Origin: Arthrobacter sp. N199823
GTDB lineage: Bacteria; Actinomycetota; Actinomycetes; Actinomycetales; Micrococcaceae
Reading direction: 5' to 3'
Assembly (NCBI RefSeq): GCF_002929705.1
Contig: NZ_PJIN01000005.1
Location: forward strand, 186,001 to 250,000
Length of the DNA: 64,000 nucleotides
The position numbers were made by a program, and so were the translations under genes. Shown here one piece after another: positions 44,225 through 52,495 of this stretch; the stretch's first letter is position 1, and each line of letters starts with the position of its first letter. Under the pieces are notes generated by a model. That model had not been told where the DNA came from. It saw only the letters and a list, made by a program, of their open reading frames with translations, and did not search any database.

Positions 44225-44236
44225 TAAAGCGCTTTA
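44225..44236. promoter_or_regulatory. LacI-family operator 2
   Basis: TAAAGCGCTTTA is a 12-bp palindrome sharing the core of operator 1. The centres are 68 bp apart. It lies between the transporter promoter and the divergent lacI gene, so autoregulation is also likely. Confidence 0.8.
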
Positions 44237-44314
44237 CTTTGTGTCGCCGGAGCGGCAGTTTATGACTCGGGCAACGTGGGGTAGCTTTGAGCCAGAGCAA
44301 CCGGGAGGAGCAGC

Positions 44315-45346
44315 GTGGCAACCATGCAGGATGTGGCTAATTTGGCGAACGTGTCATTGGCGACCGTGTCATTCACCATCAACAATTCCAAGCCCGTCTC
44401 ACCCAAAACGCGCGCCAAGGTTGAAGCGGCCATGAAAGATCTGGACTATCGCCGCAATGCTGTTGGCAGCGCGCTGGCCAGAGGCCGAACCCATGTGTTG
44501 GCGCTCCTGTACCCAGCCCTGCAGCACCGTTTTTCACCCACATCAATTCAGTTCTTCACCAGCGCCGCCGATCAAGCCAGGCTACGAGGTTACAACCTGG
44601 TGTTGTGGCCCATGAGCAACGACGCCGAGGGAGTCACGGAGCTCACGTCATCAGGCCTGGTAGATGGTGTGGTCTTGATGGAGGTCCAGCTCGATGACCC
44701 ACGCGTGGGCGAGCTCTCCAAAAGCAATGTGCCGTTTGCCTTGATTGGGCGCACTCGGGAAACCACGGGCATCCCCTTTGTTGACGTTGACTTTGAAGCC
44801 GCTGTCGAAAATGCCGTGGACCGGCTCGTCCAATTGGGACACACAGACTTGGTCTTGATCGACGGCGGGATCGGAAACCAACTGCTCGGCGGGTATGGCC
44901 CCGTGGCCAGAACACGGAAGGCATTTGGGGAAGTCACCACACAACGCGGCCTGACCGGATCTATCATGAGCGGATTGCACTCATCTGCGGGTGGCCGCGA
45001 GCTGGCCCGCGAACTTGCCGCCAAGCACCCCAGAACCACGGGTGTGCTCATGATGAATGAACATGCCGGGCCTGGTTTCGTGGCCGGGTTACAACAGGCT
45101 GGTTACCGCATTCCGCAGGACATCTCCATCTTGGCCCTCGCGTCGTCGCTGGACACCACTGGCATGTCGGAACCGGAAATGGCTGTTCTCATATCTCCGG
45201 CCGATGAACTGGGCCGGCTGGGCGTTGACGCCTTGATTGATCAACTCGAAAAGAAGGATCAGCCACTTCCACAAGTGCTCATCGGCTGCTCGTACTCCCC
45301 CGGAGCCACCATGTCCATGGCCCCGGATAGGGCCGTAGAGAGCTAG
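44315..45346 (+). CDS. LacI family transcriptional regulator, sugar locus 2
   Basis: A 343-residue repressor. The helix-turn-helix is at residues 4-26 (MQDVANLANVSLATVSFTIN), with hinge RRNAVGSALARG. The sensor domain includes GVVLMEVQLDDP, ALIGRTRETTGIPFVDVD and LGHTDLVLIDGG. GTG 44315 follows GGGAGGAGCAGC. It is divergent from the transporter operon and probably binds both TAAAGCGCTTTA operators. Its stop TAG lies in a CTAG that also encodes the stop of the convergent MarR gene. Confidence 0.93.
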   Translation: MATMQDVANLANVSLATVSFTINNSKPVSPKTRAKVEAAMKDLDYRRNAVGSALARGRTHVLALLYPALQHRFSPTSIQFFTSAADQARLRGYNLVLWPMSNDAEGVTELTSSGLVDGVVLMEVQLDDPRVGELSKSNVPFALIGRTRETTGIPFVDVDFEAAVENAVDRLVQLGHTDLVLIDGGIGNQLLGGYGPVARTRKAFGEVTTQRGLTGSIMSGLHSSAGGRELARELAAKHPRTTGVLMMNEHAGPGFVAGLQQAGYRIPQDISILALASSLDTTGMSEPEMAVLISPADELGRLGVDALIDQLEKKDQPLPQVLIGCSYSPGATMSMAPDRAVES

Positions 45347-45870
45347 CCTTTCGCCCCAAGCATTTTCTCAACAGCCTCGCAGGCACCCAGATCATGCTCG
45401 GAAACAATGGGGACATCGCAGGCTACGCGGCGCAAGAGTGAGCGGAACAGTTCCCGCTCGTCGTCGGCAAGTGCCCCCAAGACCGCAAGCTCAGCCTCGG
45501 CCACCCGCTGCTGCAGATCAGCCAATATCGCAAGACCAGAATCCGTCGCCACGACTATGCGGGCACGGCGATCGGCGGGGTTGAGCTGACGTTCAACCAG
45601 GCCAGCCTTCACAAAGTCATCCACCAGGTACGTCATGACGGTTCGATCAATGCCCAGGTGCTGGGCAAGCGCCAGTTGATTGGGCTGCTCACCGCTAACA
45701 ACGGCCACCAGAACCTGGTAACCCCGAGCCCCATGGGGAAACTCGCCCACAGATTCGCCCATGGCAGCGTTTGTGGCGTTTTGGTAGTTCCGCACAAGAA
45801 CACCCAGCGTCCACCCAAAATCCTCGTCGGGACTGCTGTGCGGCTGTGCGGCGGTTGCTGTGTTGCTCAT
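45343..45870 (-). CDS. MarR family transcriptional regulator
   Basis: A 175-residue winged helix-turn-helix protein. It has LALAQHLGIDRTVMTYLVDDFVKAGLVERQ (recognition region), followed by the wing NPADRRARIVVATDSG, the MarR signature. The start is uncertain: ATG 45870 or an ATG four codons upstream. It is divergent from the flavin oxidoreductase/reductase pair. An inverted repeat in the shared promoter region is the likely operator. It overlaps the LacI gene end by four bases. Confidence 0.9.
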   Translation of the reverse strand: MSNTATAAQPHSSPDEDFGWTLGVLVRNYQNATNAAMGESVGEFPHGARGYQVLVAVVSGEQPNQLALAQHLGIDRTVMTYLVDDFVKAGLVERQLNPADRRARIVVATDSGLAILADLQQRVAEAELAVLGALADDERELFRSLLRRVACDVPIVSEHDLGACEAVEKMLGAKG

Positions 45871-45903
45871 GACACCCATCATAACGGATATCTACGCTTT
45901 ACA

Positions 45904-45932
45904 ACAGATCATATTTGAGTAAGATGATCTGT
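45904..45932. promoter_or_regulatory. candidate MarR operator
   Basis: ACAGATCAT at 45904-45912 and its exact reverse complement ATGATCTGT at 45924-45932, with 11 bases between. It lies in the divergent promoter region. The arm spacing of 20 bases places both half-sites on the same helix face. Confidence 0.65.
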
Positions 45933-46013
45933 ATAGCAACTCATATTCGCGGGGATGTCCGTGAGTCACTTCGCCGGCACGTTGGCGATGCCCGCAGAAA
46001 TAAGGAGCACTTC

Positions 46014-47072
46014 GTGGAACTAGGCGTTTACAGCTTTGGCGACGTTCATCAGGATCCCGTCACTGGTGCGCAGGTCAGCCCTCAGCAGCGCATGGCCGAT
46101 CTCCTTGAACGCGCTCGTCTGGCCGACGACGTAGGTCTGGACTACTTTGGCCTGGGCGAACATCATCGTCCCGAGTACGCCATCTCCGCTCCCATCCCCA
46201 TGCTTGCCGCAGCCGCCGCGCAAACAAAGAACATCAAAGTAGGCTCCGCCGTCACGGTGTTGAGCACCGAGGACCCCGTCCGCGTCTACCAGCAGTTCGC
46301 CACCCTGGACCTGCTTTCCGGAGGCCGCGCGGAGCTGACAGCGGGACGTGGCTCCTTCATCGAGTCCTACCCGCTCTTCGGCGCCGACTTGAACGATTAT
46401 GAGGAACTCTACGAAGAGAAGATCGGCCTCCTGCTGGCGCTCAATGAATCCGGACGAAAAGAGGAGTCCATCACGTGGAGCGGCAAATTCCGGCCAGCAT
46501 TGGAAGACGCCACCATCTACCCTCGCCCTGTCAACAACAATTTGGACATCTGGATCGCCACAGGTGGCACCCCCAGCTCAACTGCACGGGCCGCAGCTCT
46601 GGGAACCAATGTCATTTACGCGCTGCTAGGCGGAGCCGTCAGCAACTTCGCCCGGCACGCGCAGCTCTTCCGCGCAGGAGCCGAGCAAGCCGGACACGAT
46701 GCCACGGCACTCAAGGTGGGAGTCAGCGCCGTCGGACTGGTCGGCAAGGACAATGCCACGGAGACTTTTTACCCGTACTGGCGACGAGTCATGGACGACA
46801 TTGCACGCGAGCGCGGCTTCACCCCACCCAACCGCATCAGCTACAACATGCAGACCGCACCGGCGGGCGCCATTTACGCCGGCACGCCGGAACAGGTCGC
46901 CGAGAAGATCCTGCTCACGCATCAACACATGGGCCATGACCGCCACATCCTGGAAATGGACTTCGCCTCGGTGCCGCAAAAGGACGTCCTAAAGTCCATC
47001 GAACTCTTCGGCACCGAGGTCAAACCCTTGATCGATGCAGAACTCCCCACCACAAAGAAGGTCAACGCATGA
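46014..47072 (+). CDS. LLM class flavin-dependent oxidoreductase
   Basis: A 352-residue luciferase-like enzyme with VYSFGDVHQDP, GLDYFGLGEHHRPEYA, IKVGSAVTVLSTEDPVRVYQQ, LSGGRAELTAGRGSF and WIATGGTPSST. GTG 46014 (VELGVYSFG) is chosen because AAGGAG lies eight bases upstream; a longer in-frame version would begin inside the operator region. It overlaps the next gene as ATGA. It is probably induced when the divergent MarR protein releases the shared promoter. Confidence 0.9.
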   Translation: MELGVYSFGDVHQDPVTGAQVSPQQRMADLLERARLADDVGLDYFGLGEHHRPEYAISAPIPMLAAAAAQTKNIKVGSAVTVLSTEDPVRVYQQFATLDLLSGGRAELTAGRGSFIESYPLFGADLNDYEELYEEKIGLLLALNESGRKEESITWSGKFRPALEDATIYPRPVNNNLDIWIATGGTPSSTARAAALGTNVIYALLGGAVSNFARHAQLFRAGAEQAGHDATALKVGVSAVGLVGKDNATETFYPYWRRVMDDIARERGFTPPNRISYNMQTAPAGAIYAGTPEQVAEKILLTHQHMGHDRHILEMDFASVPQKDVLKSIELFGTEVKPLIDAELPTTKKVNA

Positions 47073-47746
47073 GCGATCCAACAGCCACCACCATTGGGAT
47101 CCTCGGTGCCGGAAAAGTAGGCACAGGCGTTGCCCGGCAGGCAATCAAAGCCGGCTACCGCGTCTTGATTGCCGCCTCCGGTGACCCGAAAAAGATCGAC
47201 TTGATCGTTTCCGTCATGGCCCCCGGCGCCATCGCCGTCTCCGCTCAGGACGCCATGGAGCTCTCCGATTTGGTGGTACTTTCGGTGCCGCTGCACAAAT
47301 TCCGCACCTTGGATCCGGCCGCCCTTGCTGGCAAGCACGTCCTGGACACCATGAACTATTGGCGCGACACCAACGGCGATATGCCAGAGCTGGCGGAGGC
47401 GCGCTCCAGCTCGGAAATGGTGCTCGCTCACCTGCCGCAGGCTCGGCTGGCCAAGTCACTGAACCACATTGGCTACCACGAGCTGGAGCTGGATGCCCGT
47501 GAGGCGGGAGCCGCTGATCGCCGCGCGCTGGCCGTGGCCTCGGATGACGCCGAGACCCGCGCTTTGGTGCTGGACTTCGTGGAGCACCTGGGTTTTGACG
47601 CGGTCGACGCCGGTCCCCTCGCCCAGGGCGCGGCATTCGAGCCGGACACCCCCATCTTCACCGGCTCCTACAATGAAGCCCGGCTGCAGGGCGAACTTCT
47701 GGCACACGCAGCGGCCGCGCAAGCCGAACTCAGCCCAACGCACTGA
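47069..47746 (+). CDS. NADP/F420 oxidoreductase-like Rossmann protein
   Basis: A 225-residue protein with a Rossmann start GILGAGKVGTGVARQAI, then VVLSVPLHKF and HVLDTMNYW. It resembles the NADP-F420 oxidoreductase/NADPH-dependent reductase family, though it is short. It is translationally coupled to the flavin-dependent oxidoreductase, so it may supply reduced cofactor. Whether the cofactor is F420 or FMN cannot be read here. Confidence 0.85.
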   Translation: MSDPTATTIGILGAGKVGTGVARQAIKAGYRVLIAASGDPKKIDLIVSVMAPGAIAVSAQDAMELSDLVVLSVPLHKFRTLDPAALAGKHVLDTMNYWRDTNGDMPELAEARSSSEMVLAHLPQARLAKSLNHIGYHELELDAREAGAADRRALAVASDDAETRALVLDFVEHLGFDAVDAGPLAQGAAFEPDTPIFTGSYNEARLQGELLAHAAAAQAELSPTH

Positions 47747-47795
47747 GCCATTCAGCACGCGGTGGCCCGATCTTTTAGATCAGGCGGCTACGCTC

Positions 47796-47858
47796 AATCG
47801 ATCCGTGAGAAAAGGCGCTTTAGGGGTGCCCAGAGCCGCCATAACTCACGGATCGATT
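47796..47858. repeat. GATCCGTGAG hairpin, copy 1
   Basis: Perfect 14-bp arms 47796-47809 and 47845-47858 around a 35-base loop. CGATCCGTGAGAAAAGG starts at 47799. It lies between the reductase gene and the convergent osmC-like gene. A half copy (TCTCACGGGTC) follows at 47875-47885. Confidence 0.75.
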
Positions 47859-47890
47859 TTGGTAATCGACCTTGTCTCACGGGTCAGCGC

Positions 47891-48454
47891 TCACACCTTG
47901 GTGATGACGGTGCCAAACGGTGTCGGGTTACTGAAAAGGTCCTGGACAGGGCAACGAGCCTCCACGGTGCGGGCCAGTTCCTCATACCGTTCCTGTGTTT
48001 CCGGTCCACTGATGTTTACTGCCAGACGGATATCGCTGAACCCCGGGCGCACAGTGTCATCGAGACCAAACAGGCCGCGCACATCAAGGTCTCCCTCGGC
48101 GTCAATGGTGATGTCATCCAGCTGGATGCCGAGCTGCTCGGCGTACAACCGGTACACCACCACTTGGCAGGAGATGATGGCAGCCAACGCGTACTCGACC
48201 GGGCTGGCCGCGGTGTCGTCACCGGCCAGGGCGGCCGGCTCGTCCACGGTGAACTGGTGCTTTCCGGAGCTGATGCGGGTGGCTACCGAGCCCACACCAA
48301 CCCCAGCTACCTTGTACGTCAGCTTGGCACTTTCCGGATTGGCGCCAATCCGCTGTGTCCAGGCTTGGCCGGCTTCGCTGAGGCGGGCCGAGCGGAGGGC
48401 GCCGTCATTGGCTGCTGAAATAGGCGTTGATGCTGTAAGTGTTGATTCGCTCAT
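47891..48454 (-). CDS. OsmC family protein
   Basis: A 187-residue peroxiredoxin-like protein. Conserved Cys occur in AAIISCQVVVYRLYAEQLG and in VEARCPVQDLFSNPTP, the two Cys of OsmC/Ohr proteins. DEPAALAGDDTAASPVEYALAA is the family's substrate-site region. ATG 48454 has AAGGA seven bases upstream and is preferred to one twelve codons earlier. It probably reduces organic hydroperoxides. It is flanked by related hairpins on both sides. Confidence 0.9.
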   Translation of the reverse strand: MSESTLTASTPISAANDGALRSARLSEAGQAWTQRIGANPESAKLTYKVAGVGVGSVATRISSGKHQFTVDEPAALAGDDTAASPVEYALAAIISCQVVVYRLYAEQLGIQLDDITIDAEGDLDVRGLFGLDDTVRPGFSDIRLAVNISGPETQERYEELARTVEARCPVQDLFSNPTPFGTVITKV

Positions 48455-48810
48455 GATGCTGTCCTTCGTCTGAAGGCGAGTGCTAGGCACCGCGCCATAC
48501 TTACGTCAACGGCTGCTGCCGGAGGCGTCGAATCCTCACCTGGGGCACCCCACTATGGTTGCGAGGGTTGCCGTTCGACCGGCCAGGGCCGCATGGTCGA
48601 AACTCTTGATTCTGTGTCTCAGTCTGCCTATCACCAGTCCCCGCGGGCAAGGGTCCCGTCACACGGGGCAACATCACGACATCGATCCGTGAGAAAAGGT
48701 CCCTCTGCCCCATCAAAGCAACCTTTTCTCACGGACCGATGTGGCCAAAGGGACGGGCGGTGCCGGAAAACAGGTCCGGGCGTCGACGCGAAGCAACTTA
48801 AGATGGATAC
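48455..48810. other. intergenic region between osmC-like and ABC-F genes
   Basis: 356 bases without a supported gene. Holds the second GATCCGTGAG hairpin and the divergent promoters. Confidence 0.5.
48679..48742. repeat. GATCCGTGAG hairpin, copy 2
   Basis: Arms 48679-48700 and 48721-48742 pair over 22 bases with one mismatch, 20-base loop. The left arm contains CGATCCGTGAGAAAAGG, the same 17 bases as at 47799. Confidence 0.8.
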
Positions 48811-50448
48811 ATGAGCGCAACACTTGTGGCAAAGGACCTTTCCGGCGGCCATGCCCACCGCACCCTGTTCACCGGCCTTTCCTTCACGGTGGCCCCCGGC
48901 GACGTCATTGGCATTGTCGGCGCCAATGGAGCCGGAAAATCAACACTTTTAAGCCTTCTTGCAGGCGCTGCCACCCCGCAGGGCGGCACCGTGAGCACCG
49001 CACCGCAGGACGCCTTTGTGGGCTGGCTGCCGCAGGAACATGAACGGATCGACGGCGAGAGCATCGCCGCGTACATTGGCCGTCGCACTGGCGCAACCGC
49101 CGCCACCGAGGCCATGGAGTCTTCAGCGGAAGCCCTTGGTTCCGGGAATTCCGCTGACGATGACCGCTACGCCACTGCCCTAGATCACTGGCTGGCCTGC
49201 GGTGCCGCAGACCTCGATGAGCGGATCCCGGCCACCCTGGCCGAACTCGGTCTCGATGTTGGCCCCGACGCCGCCATGACAGGGCTTTCTGGCGGGCAGG
49301 CCGCCCGCGTTGCACTGGCCGCGCTCTTGTTGAGCCGCTTCGACATCGTCCTGCTGGATGAGCCCACCAATGATCTGGATCTCGCCGGGCTGGCCCGGCT
49401 CGAAGAGTTCGTGAAGGGGCTGCGTGGCGGCGTGGTGCTGGTGTCCCACGACCGTGAATTTCTGGCCCGCACCATCACCTCCGTGGTTGAGCTGGATCTG
49501 GCGCAGAACAAGGTGGGCGTGTACGACGGCGGCTACGATTCCTTCCTCGAGGAACGCGCCATCGCCAAACGCCATGCCCGTGAGGCCTACGACGAGTTCG
49601 CGGACAAGAAGGCTGACCTGGTGGGACGCGCCCGCACGCAGCGCGAATGGAGTTCGCAGGGAGTGCGCAACGCCATGAAGAAGGCCCCTGACAATGACAA
49701 GATCCGCCGCAAGGCAAGCTCCGAATCCTCCGAGAAGCAGGCGCAGAAGGTGCGGCAGATGGAGTCGCGGATCGCCCGTCTGGACGAGGTGGAGGAGCCA
49801 CGCAAGGAGTGGGCGCTACAGTTCAGCATTGGCGCTGCCCCGCGCTCCAGCACTGTGGTTTCCACACTCAACGAGGCCGTGGTCAGGCAGGGCGAATTCA
49901 CGCTGGGGCCGGTCTCTGCGCAGGTCAACGCCGGTGAGCGCATCGGCATCACTGGCCCTAATGGCGCCGGGAAGTCCACGCTGCTGAAGCTGCTGTTGGG
50001 CCGTATTACGCCGGACGACGGCGTTGCCTCCTTGGGTGCCAATGTTGCCATCGGTGAGATCGATCAGGCTCGCAGCCAGTTCCCGGAGGACGCGCCGCTG
50101 GGCGACGCGTTTGAGTCCTTGGTGCCGGAGATGAATCAGGCCGAGGTTCGCACCTTGCTGGCAAAGTTTGGGCTCAAAGCCGATCAGGTCACGAGCCCGG
50201 TCGGGGCCCTCTCCCCCGGCGAACGCACCCGAGCCTCACTGGCATTGTTGCAGGCCCGCGGCGTCAATGTCCTGGTGCTCGATGAGCCCACCAACCATCT
50301 TGACCTGCCTGCCATCGAGCAAATGGAAGAGGCTCTGGAAAGCTACGAAGGCACACTTCTGCTGGTCACGCACGACCGTCGACTGCTTGAAAACGTGCGC
50401 TTGGACACCAGATGGGCTGTTTCGGGAGGGCAACTCACGCAGCTGTAG
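48811..50448 (+). CDS. ABC-F family ATPase
   Basis: A 545-residue soluble protein with two ABC domains and no membrane segments. Domain 1: GANGAGKST, LSGGQAARVALAALLL, LLDEPTNDLD. Domain 2: GPNGAGKST, LSPGERTRASLALL, VLDEPTNHLD. A charged linker (about 265-330, rich in Lys, Arg and Glu) joins them, the position of the P-site tRNA interaction motif. ABC-F proteins act on the ribosome; some give antibiotic resistance, others are housekeeping. I cannot assign the subgroup. Confidence 0.93.
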   Translation: MSATLVAKDLSGGHAHRTLFTGLSFTVAPGDVIGIVGANGAGKSTLLSLLAGAATPQGGTVSTAPQDAFVGWLPQEHERIDGESIAAYIGRRTGATAATEAMESSAEALGSGNSADDDRYATALDHWLACGAADLDERIPATLAELGLDVGPDAAMTGLSGGQAARVALAALLLSRFDIVLLDEPTNDLDLAGLARLEEFVKGLRGGVVLVSHDREFLARTITSVVELDLAQNKVGVYDGGYDSFLEERAIAKRHAREAYDEFADKKADLVGRARTQREWSSQGVRNAMKKAPDNDKIRRKASSESSEKQAQKVRQMESRIARLDEVEEPRKEWALQFSIGAAPRSSTVVSTLNEAVVRQGEFTLGPVSAQVNAGERIGITGPNGAGKSTLLKLLLGRITPDDGVASLGANVAIGEIDQARSQFPEDAPLGDAFESLVPEMNQAEVRTLLAKFGLKADQVTSPVGALSPGERTRASLALLQARGVNVLVLDEPTNHLDLPAIEQMEEALESYEGTLLLVTHDRRLLENVRLDTRWAVSGGQLTQL

Positions 50449-50478
50449 GAGCCAGTTCCTACCACTGAGATTTCCCTT

Positions 50479-50516
50479 CAAGGACCTGTTGAATCGCATG
50501 ATTCAACAGGTCCTTG
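50479..50516. terminator. hairpin terminator after ABC-F gene
   Basis: Perfect 17-bp stem (50479-50495 with 50500-50516), loop GCAT, 31 bases after the stop. Confidence 0.85.
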
Positions 50517-50605
50517 GCCGTTGCTTCCGCGCCACATCCAGCCATTCATTAGCAAAACTTATCAATCTTCCAAAATTGACTTGCCATTTCTAAAATGTTG
50601 CAATG

Positions 50606-50739
50606 GGTAACAGGTTTGCTGCTTCTTGGATCTGCAGCAAACTGCTTACCGAATCTGGTGCAGCCTTGCACCACATGCTGGTCCCAGACCGCGCCGCTGG
50701 CGCATAAGCTCTGCAGGACCGCGGGCGGTCCTCCGTCCG
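50606..50739 (+). promoter_or_regulatory. multi-hairpin leader upstream of tmm
   Basis: Hairpin 1: GGTAA/TTACC and GTTTGCTGC/GCAGCAAAC (50606-50650). Hairpin 2: TGGTGCA/TGCACCA (50656-50673). Hairpin 3: GCGCC/GGCGC (50691-50703). Hairpin 4: AGGACCGC/GCGGTCCT (50715-50732), followed by a T-run at 50741. The arrangement could be an attenuator or riboswitch-like leader; no known class is recognised. Confidence 0.45.
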
Positions 50740-50980
50740 ATTTTTATGCCGCAGTCAGCTGTGCCGCCACGCACTGTGCGCCTTTTGTTCTGACTCGAAA
50801 TTGTTTTGGTACTGGATTGTTCTGGCGCGGACTCACCGACCACTCGGTCCGATTTCGCCATGACTTCAGGGCATGGATTGCGTCAGGGCATGGATTCGAA
50901 GCGTTTCTTTGTCTGCGTCTTCAAACAAGCACCTCAGACGGCAAGACAACACAGTGGATCCAAGTGATGAGGAGAACAGC

Positions 50981-52399
50981 ATGACATTGCGAGTCGGCAT
51001 CATTGGCGCAGGCCCTAGCGGTATGGCGCAGTTGCGCGCCTTTGAATCAGCACGTCAGAACGGCGCAAACATCCCCGAGATCATGTGCTTTGAGAAGCAG
51101 AATGACTGGGGTGGCCAGTGGAACAGCAGCTGGCGCACGGGCCTCGATGAGCACGGCGAGCCGGTGCACTCCAGCATGTACCGCCATCTGTGGTCCAACG
51201 GCCCCAAGGAATGCTTGGAATTCACCGACTACTCCTTCGACGAGCACTTTGGCCGAGCCATCTCCTCCTTCCCTCCCCGCGAAGTCCTCTTTGACTACAT
51301 CAAGGGCCGTGCCGAGAAGTCAGACGTCCGCAAGTACGTCCGGTTCAACACAGTGGCACGCCACACCATATACAACGAACAGACCCAGGAATTCACCCTC
51401 ACCGTCGAGGACCTGACCACCGGCGCCACCACTGACCACGTCTTCGACAAGCTGGTTGTCTCCACGGGCCACTTCTCCACCCCTGCAGTCCCCGAGTTCA
51501 AAGGCATCAACAGCTTCCCGGGCGAAGTCCTGCATGCTCACGACTTCCGCGGCGCAGAGCGCTTTAGCGGCAAGAAGCTACTCCTCATCGGCAGCAGTTA
51601 TTCTGCTGAGGACATTGGCATGCAGGCCCACAAGATGGGTGCCGCCGCCATCACCTTCAGCTACCGCTCTGGGCCAATGGGCTACGACTGGCCCGAGAAC
51701 ACCGTGGAGCGCCCGCTCGTCACGCATTTCGAGGGCAGCACCGCACACTTCGCCGATGGCACCCAGGGCGAGTTTGACGCCGTCGTGCTGTGCACCGGGT
51801 ACCAGCACAAGTACCCGTTCCTGCCCAGCGACATGTCACTGCAGTCCAAGAACGTGCTCTACCCCTCGAACCTGTACAAGGGCGTCGTGTGGCAGCAAAA
51901 CACCAACCTGTTCTACCTCGGCGCGCAGGATCAGTACTACACGTTCAACATGTTTGACGCGCAGGCCTGGTACGTCCGCGACGTCATGACCGGCGCCATC
52001 GAGCTGCCCTCACTTGAGGTCCGTGAAGCCGATATCCAGCTCTGGCTTGAGCGCCAGGCCGCGCTGCCGGACCACAATGCCGAGGCCGATTTCCAGTCGG
52101 AATACCTGCGTGAACTCATCATTGCCACCGACTACCCGCCGTTCGACCTGGACGCCGTTTCGCAGCTGTTCAAGGACTGGATGGGACACAAGGAAAGTGA
52201 CATCCTGGGGTATCGCGACATGGTCCACCGCTCCGTGGTCACCGGCACCTTGGCCACCAGGCACCACACCCGTTGGCTCAACGCCATGGACGATTCGCTG
52301 GGACGTTACCTCAACGGCCCGTCACAGGATGTGGACACCACCGCCCTCGCTGCGCTGGCCGGCGAGCTCACCGTCTTGGACCAGCCCTCCAGCAAGTAG
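50981..52399 (+). CDS. tmm: trimethylamine monooxygenase (flavin-containing)
   Basis: A 472-residue bacterial flavin-containing monooxygenase. FAD motif GAGPSG (9-14), then CFEKQNDWGGQWN, TGLDEHGEPVHSSMYRHLW, SNGPKECLEF, the NADPH motif GSSYSAED (204-211), CTGYQHKYPF (271-280), and YTFNMFDAQAW. This run of segments matches, from memory, the Tmm family of Methylocella and roseobacters, which oxidises trimethylamine to its N-oxide with NADPH. GAGGAG precedes ATG 50981. No demethylase genes adjoin, so later steps would be elsewhere. Confidence 0.85.
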   Translation: MTLRVGIIGAGPSGMAQLRAFESARQNGANIPEIMCFEKQNDWGGQWNSSWRTGLDEHGEPVHSSMYRHLWSNGPKECLEFTDYSFDEHFGRAISSFPPREVLFDYIKGRAEKSDVRKYVRFNTVARHTIYNEQTQEFTLTVEDLTTGATTDHVFDKLVVSTGHFSTPAVPEFKGINSFPGEVLHAHDFRGAERFSGKKLLLIGSSYSAEDIGMQAHKMGAAAITFSYRSGPMGYDWPENTVERPLVTHFEGSTAHFADGTQGEFDAVVLCTGYQHKYPFLPSDMSLQSKNVLYPSNLYKGVVWQQNTNLFYLGAQDQYYTFNMFDAQAWYVRDVMTGAIELPSLEVREADIQLWLERQAALPDHNAEADFQSEYLRELIIATDYPPFDLDAVSQLFKDWMGHKESDILGYRDMVHRSVVTGTLATRHHTRWLNAMDDSLGRYLNGPSQDVDTTALAALAGELTVLDQPSSK

Positions 52400-52425
52400 C
52401 ACTGACCCTGTGGCTCACTGCTACA

Positions 52426-52480
52426 AACAAGACAACAACGCCCCAGATACAAAGTGCATCCGGGGCGTTGTTGTCTTGTT
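52426..52480. terminator. bidirectional terminator between tmm and ccsA
   Basis: Perfect 19-bp stem (52426-52444 with 52462-52480), extended by GAT/ATC inside. It lies between the convergent tmm and ccsA genes. Confidence 0.9.
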
Positions 52481-52495
52481 CTTCAAGCGTGTTGG

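Larger units (their letters stand above)
50449..50980. other. intergenic region before tmm, with structured leader
   Basis: 532 bases without a convincing gene. It holds the ABC-F terminator (50479-50516), a possible -10 TAAAAT at about 50590, then a chain of hairpins: 50606-50650, 50656-50673, 50691-50703 and 50715-50732. The last is followed by a short T-run. The final 240 bases before tmm show no strong structure. Confidence 0.55.

Noticed and set aside
48491-48600. A tRNA-like GTTCGA/TCGAATCC segment.
   Set aside because: The flanking bases do not form a cloverleaf, and there is no CCA or acceptor stem. No tRNA is supported anywhere in the window.
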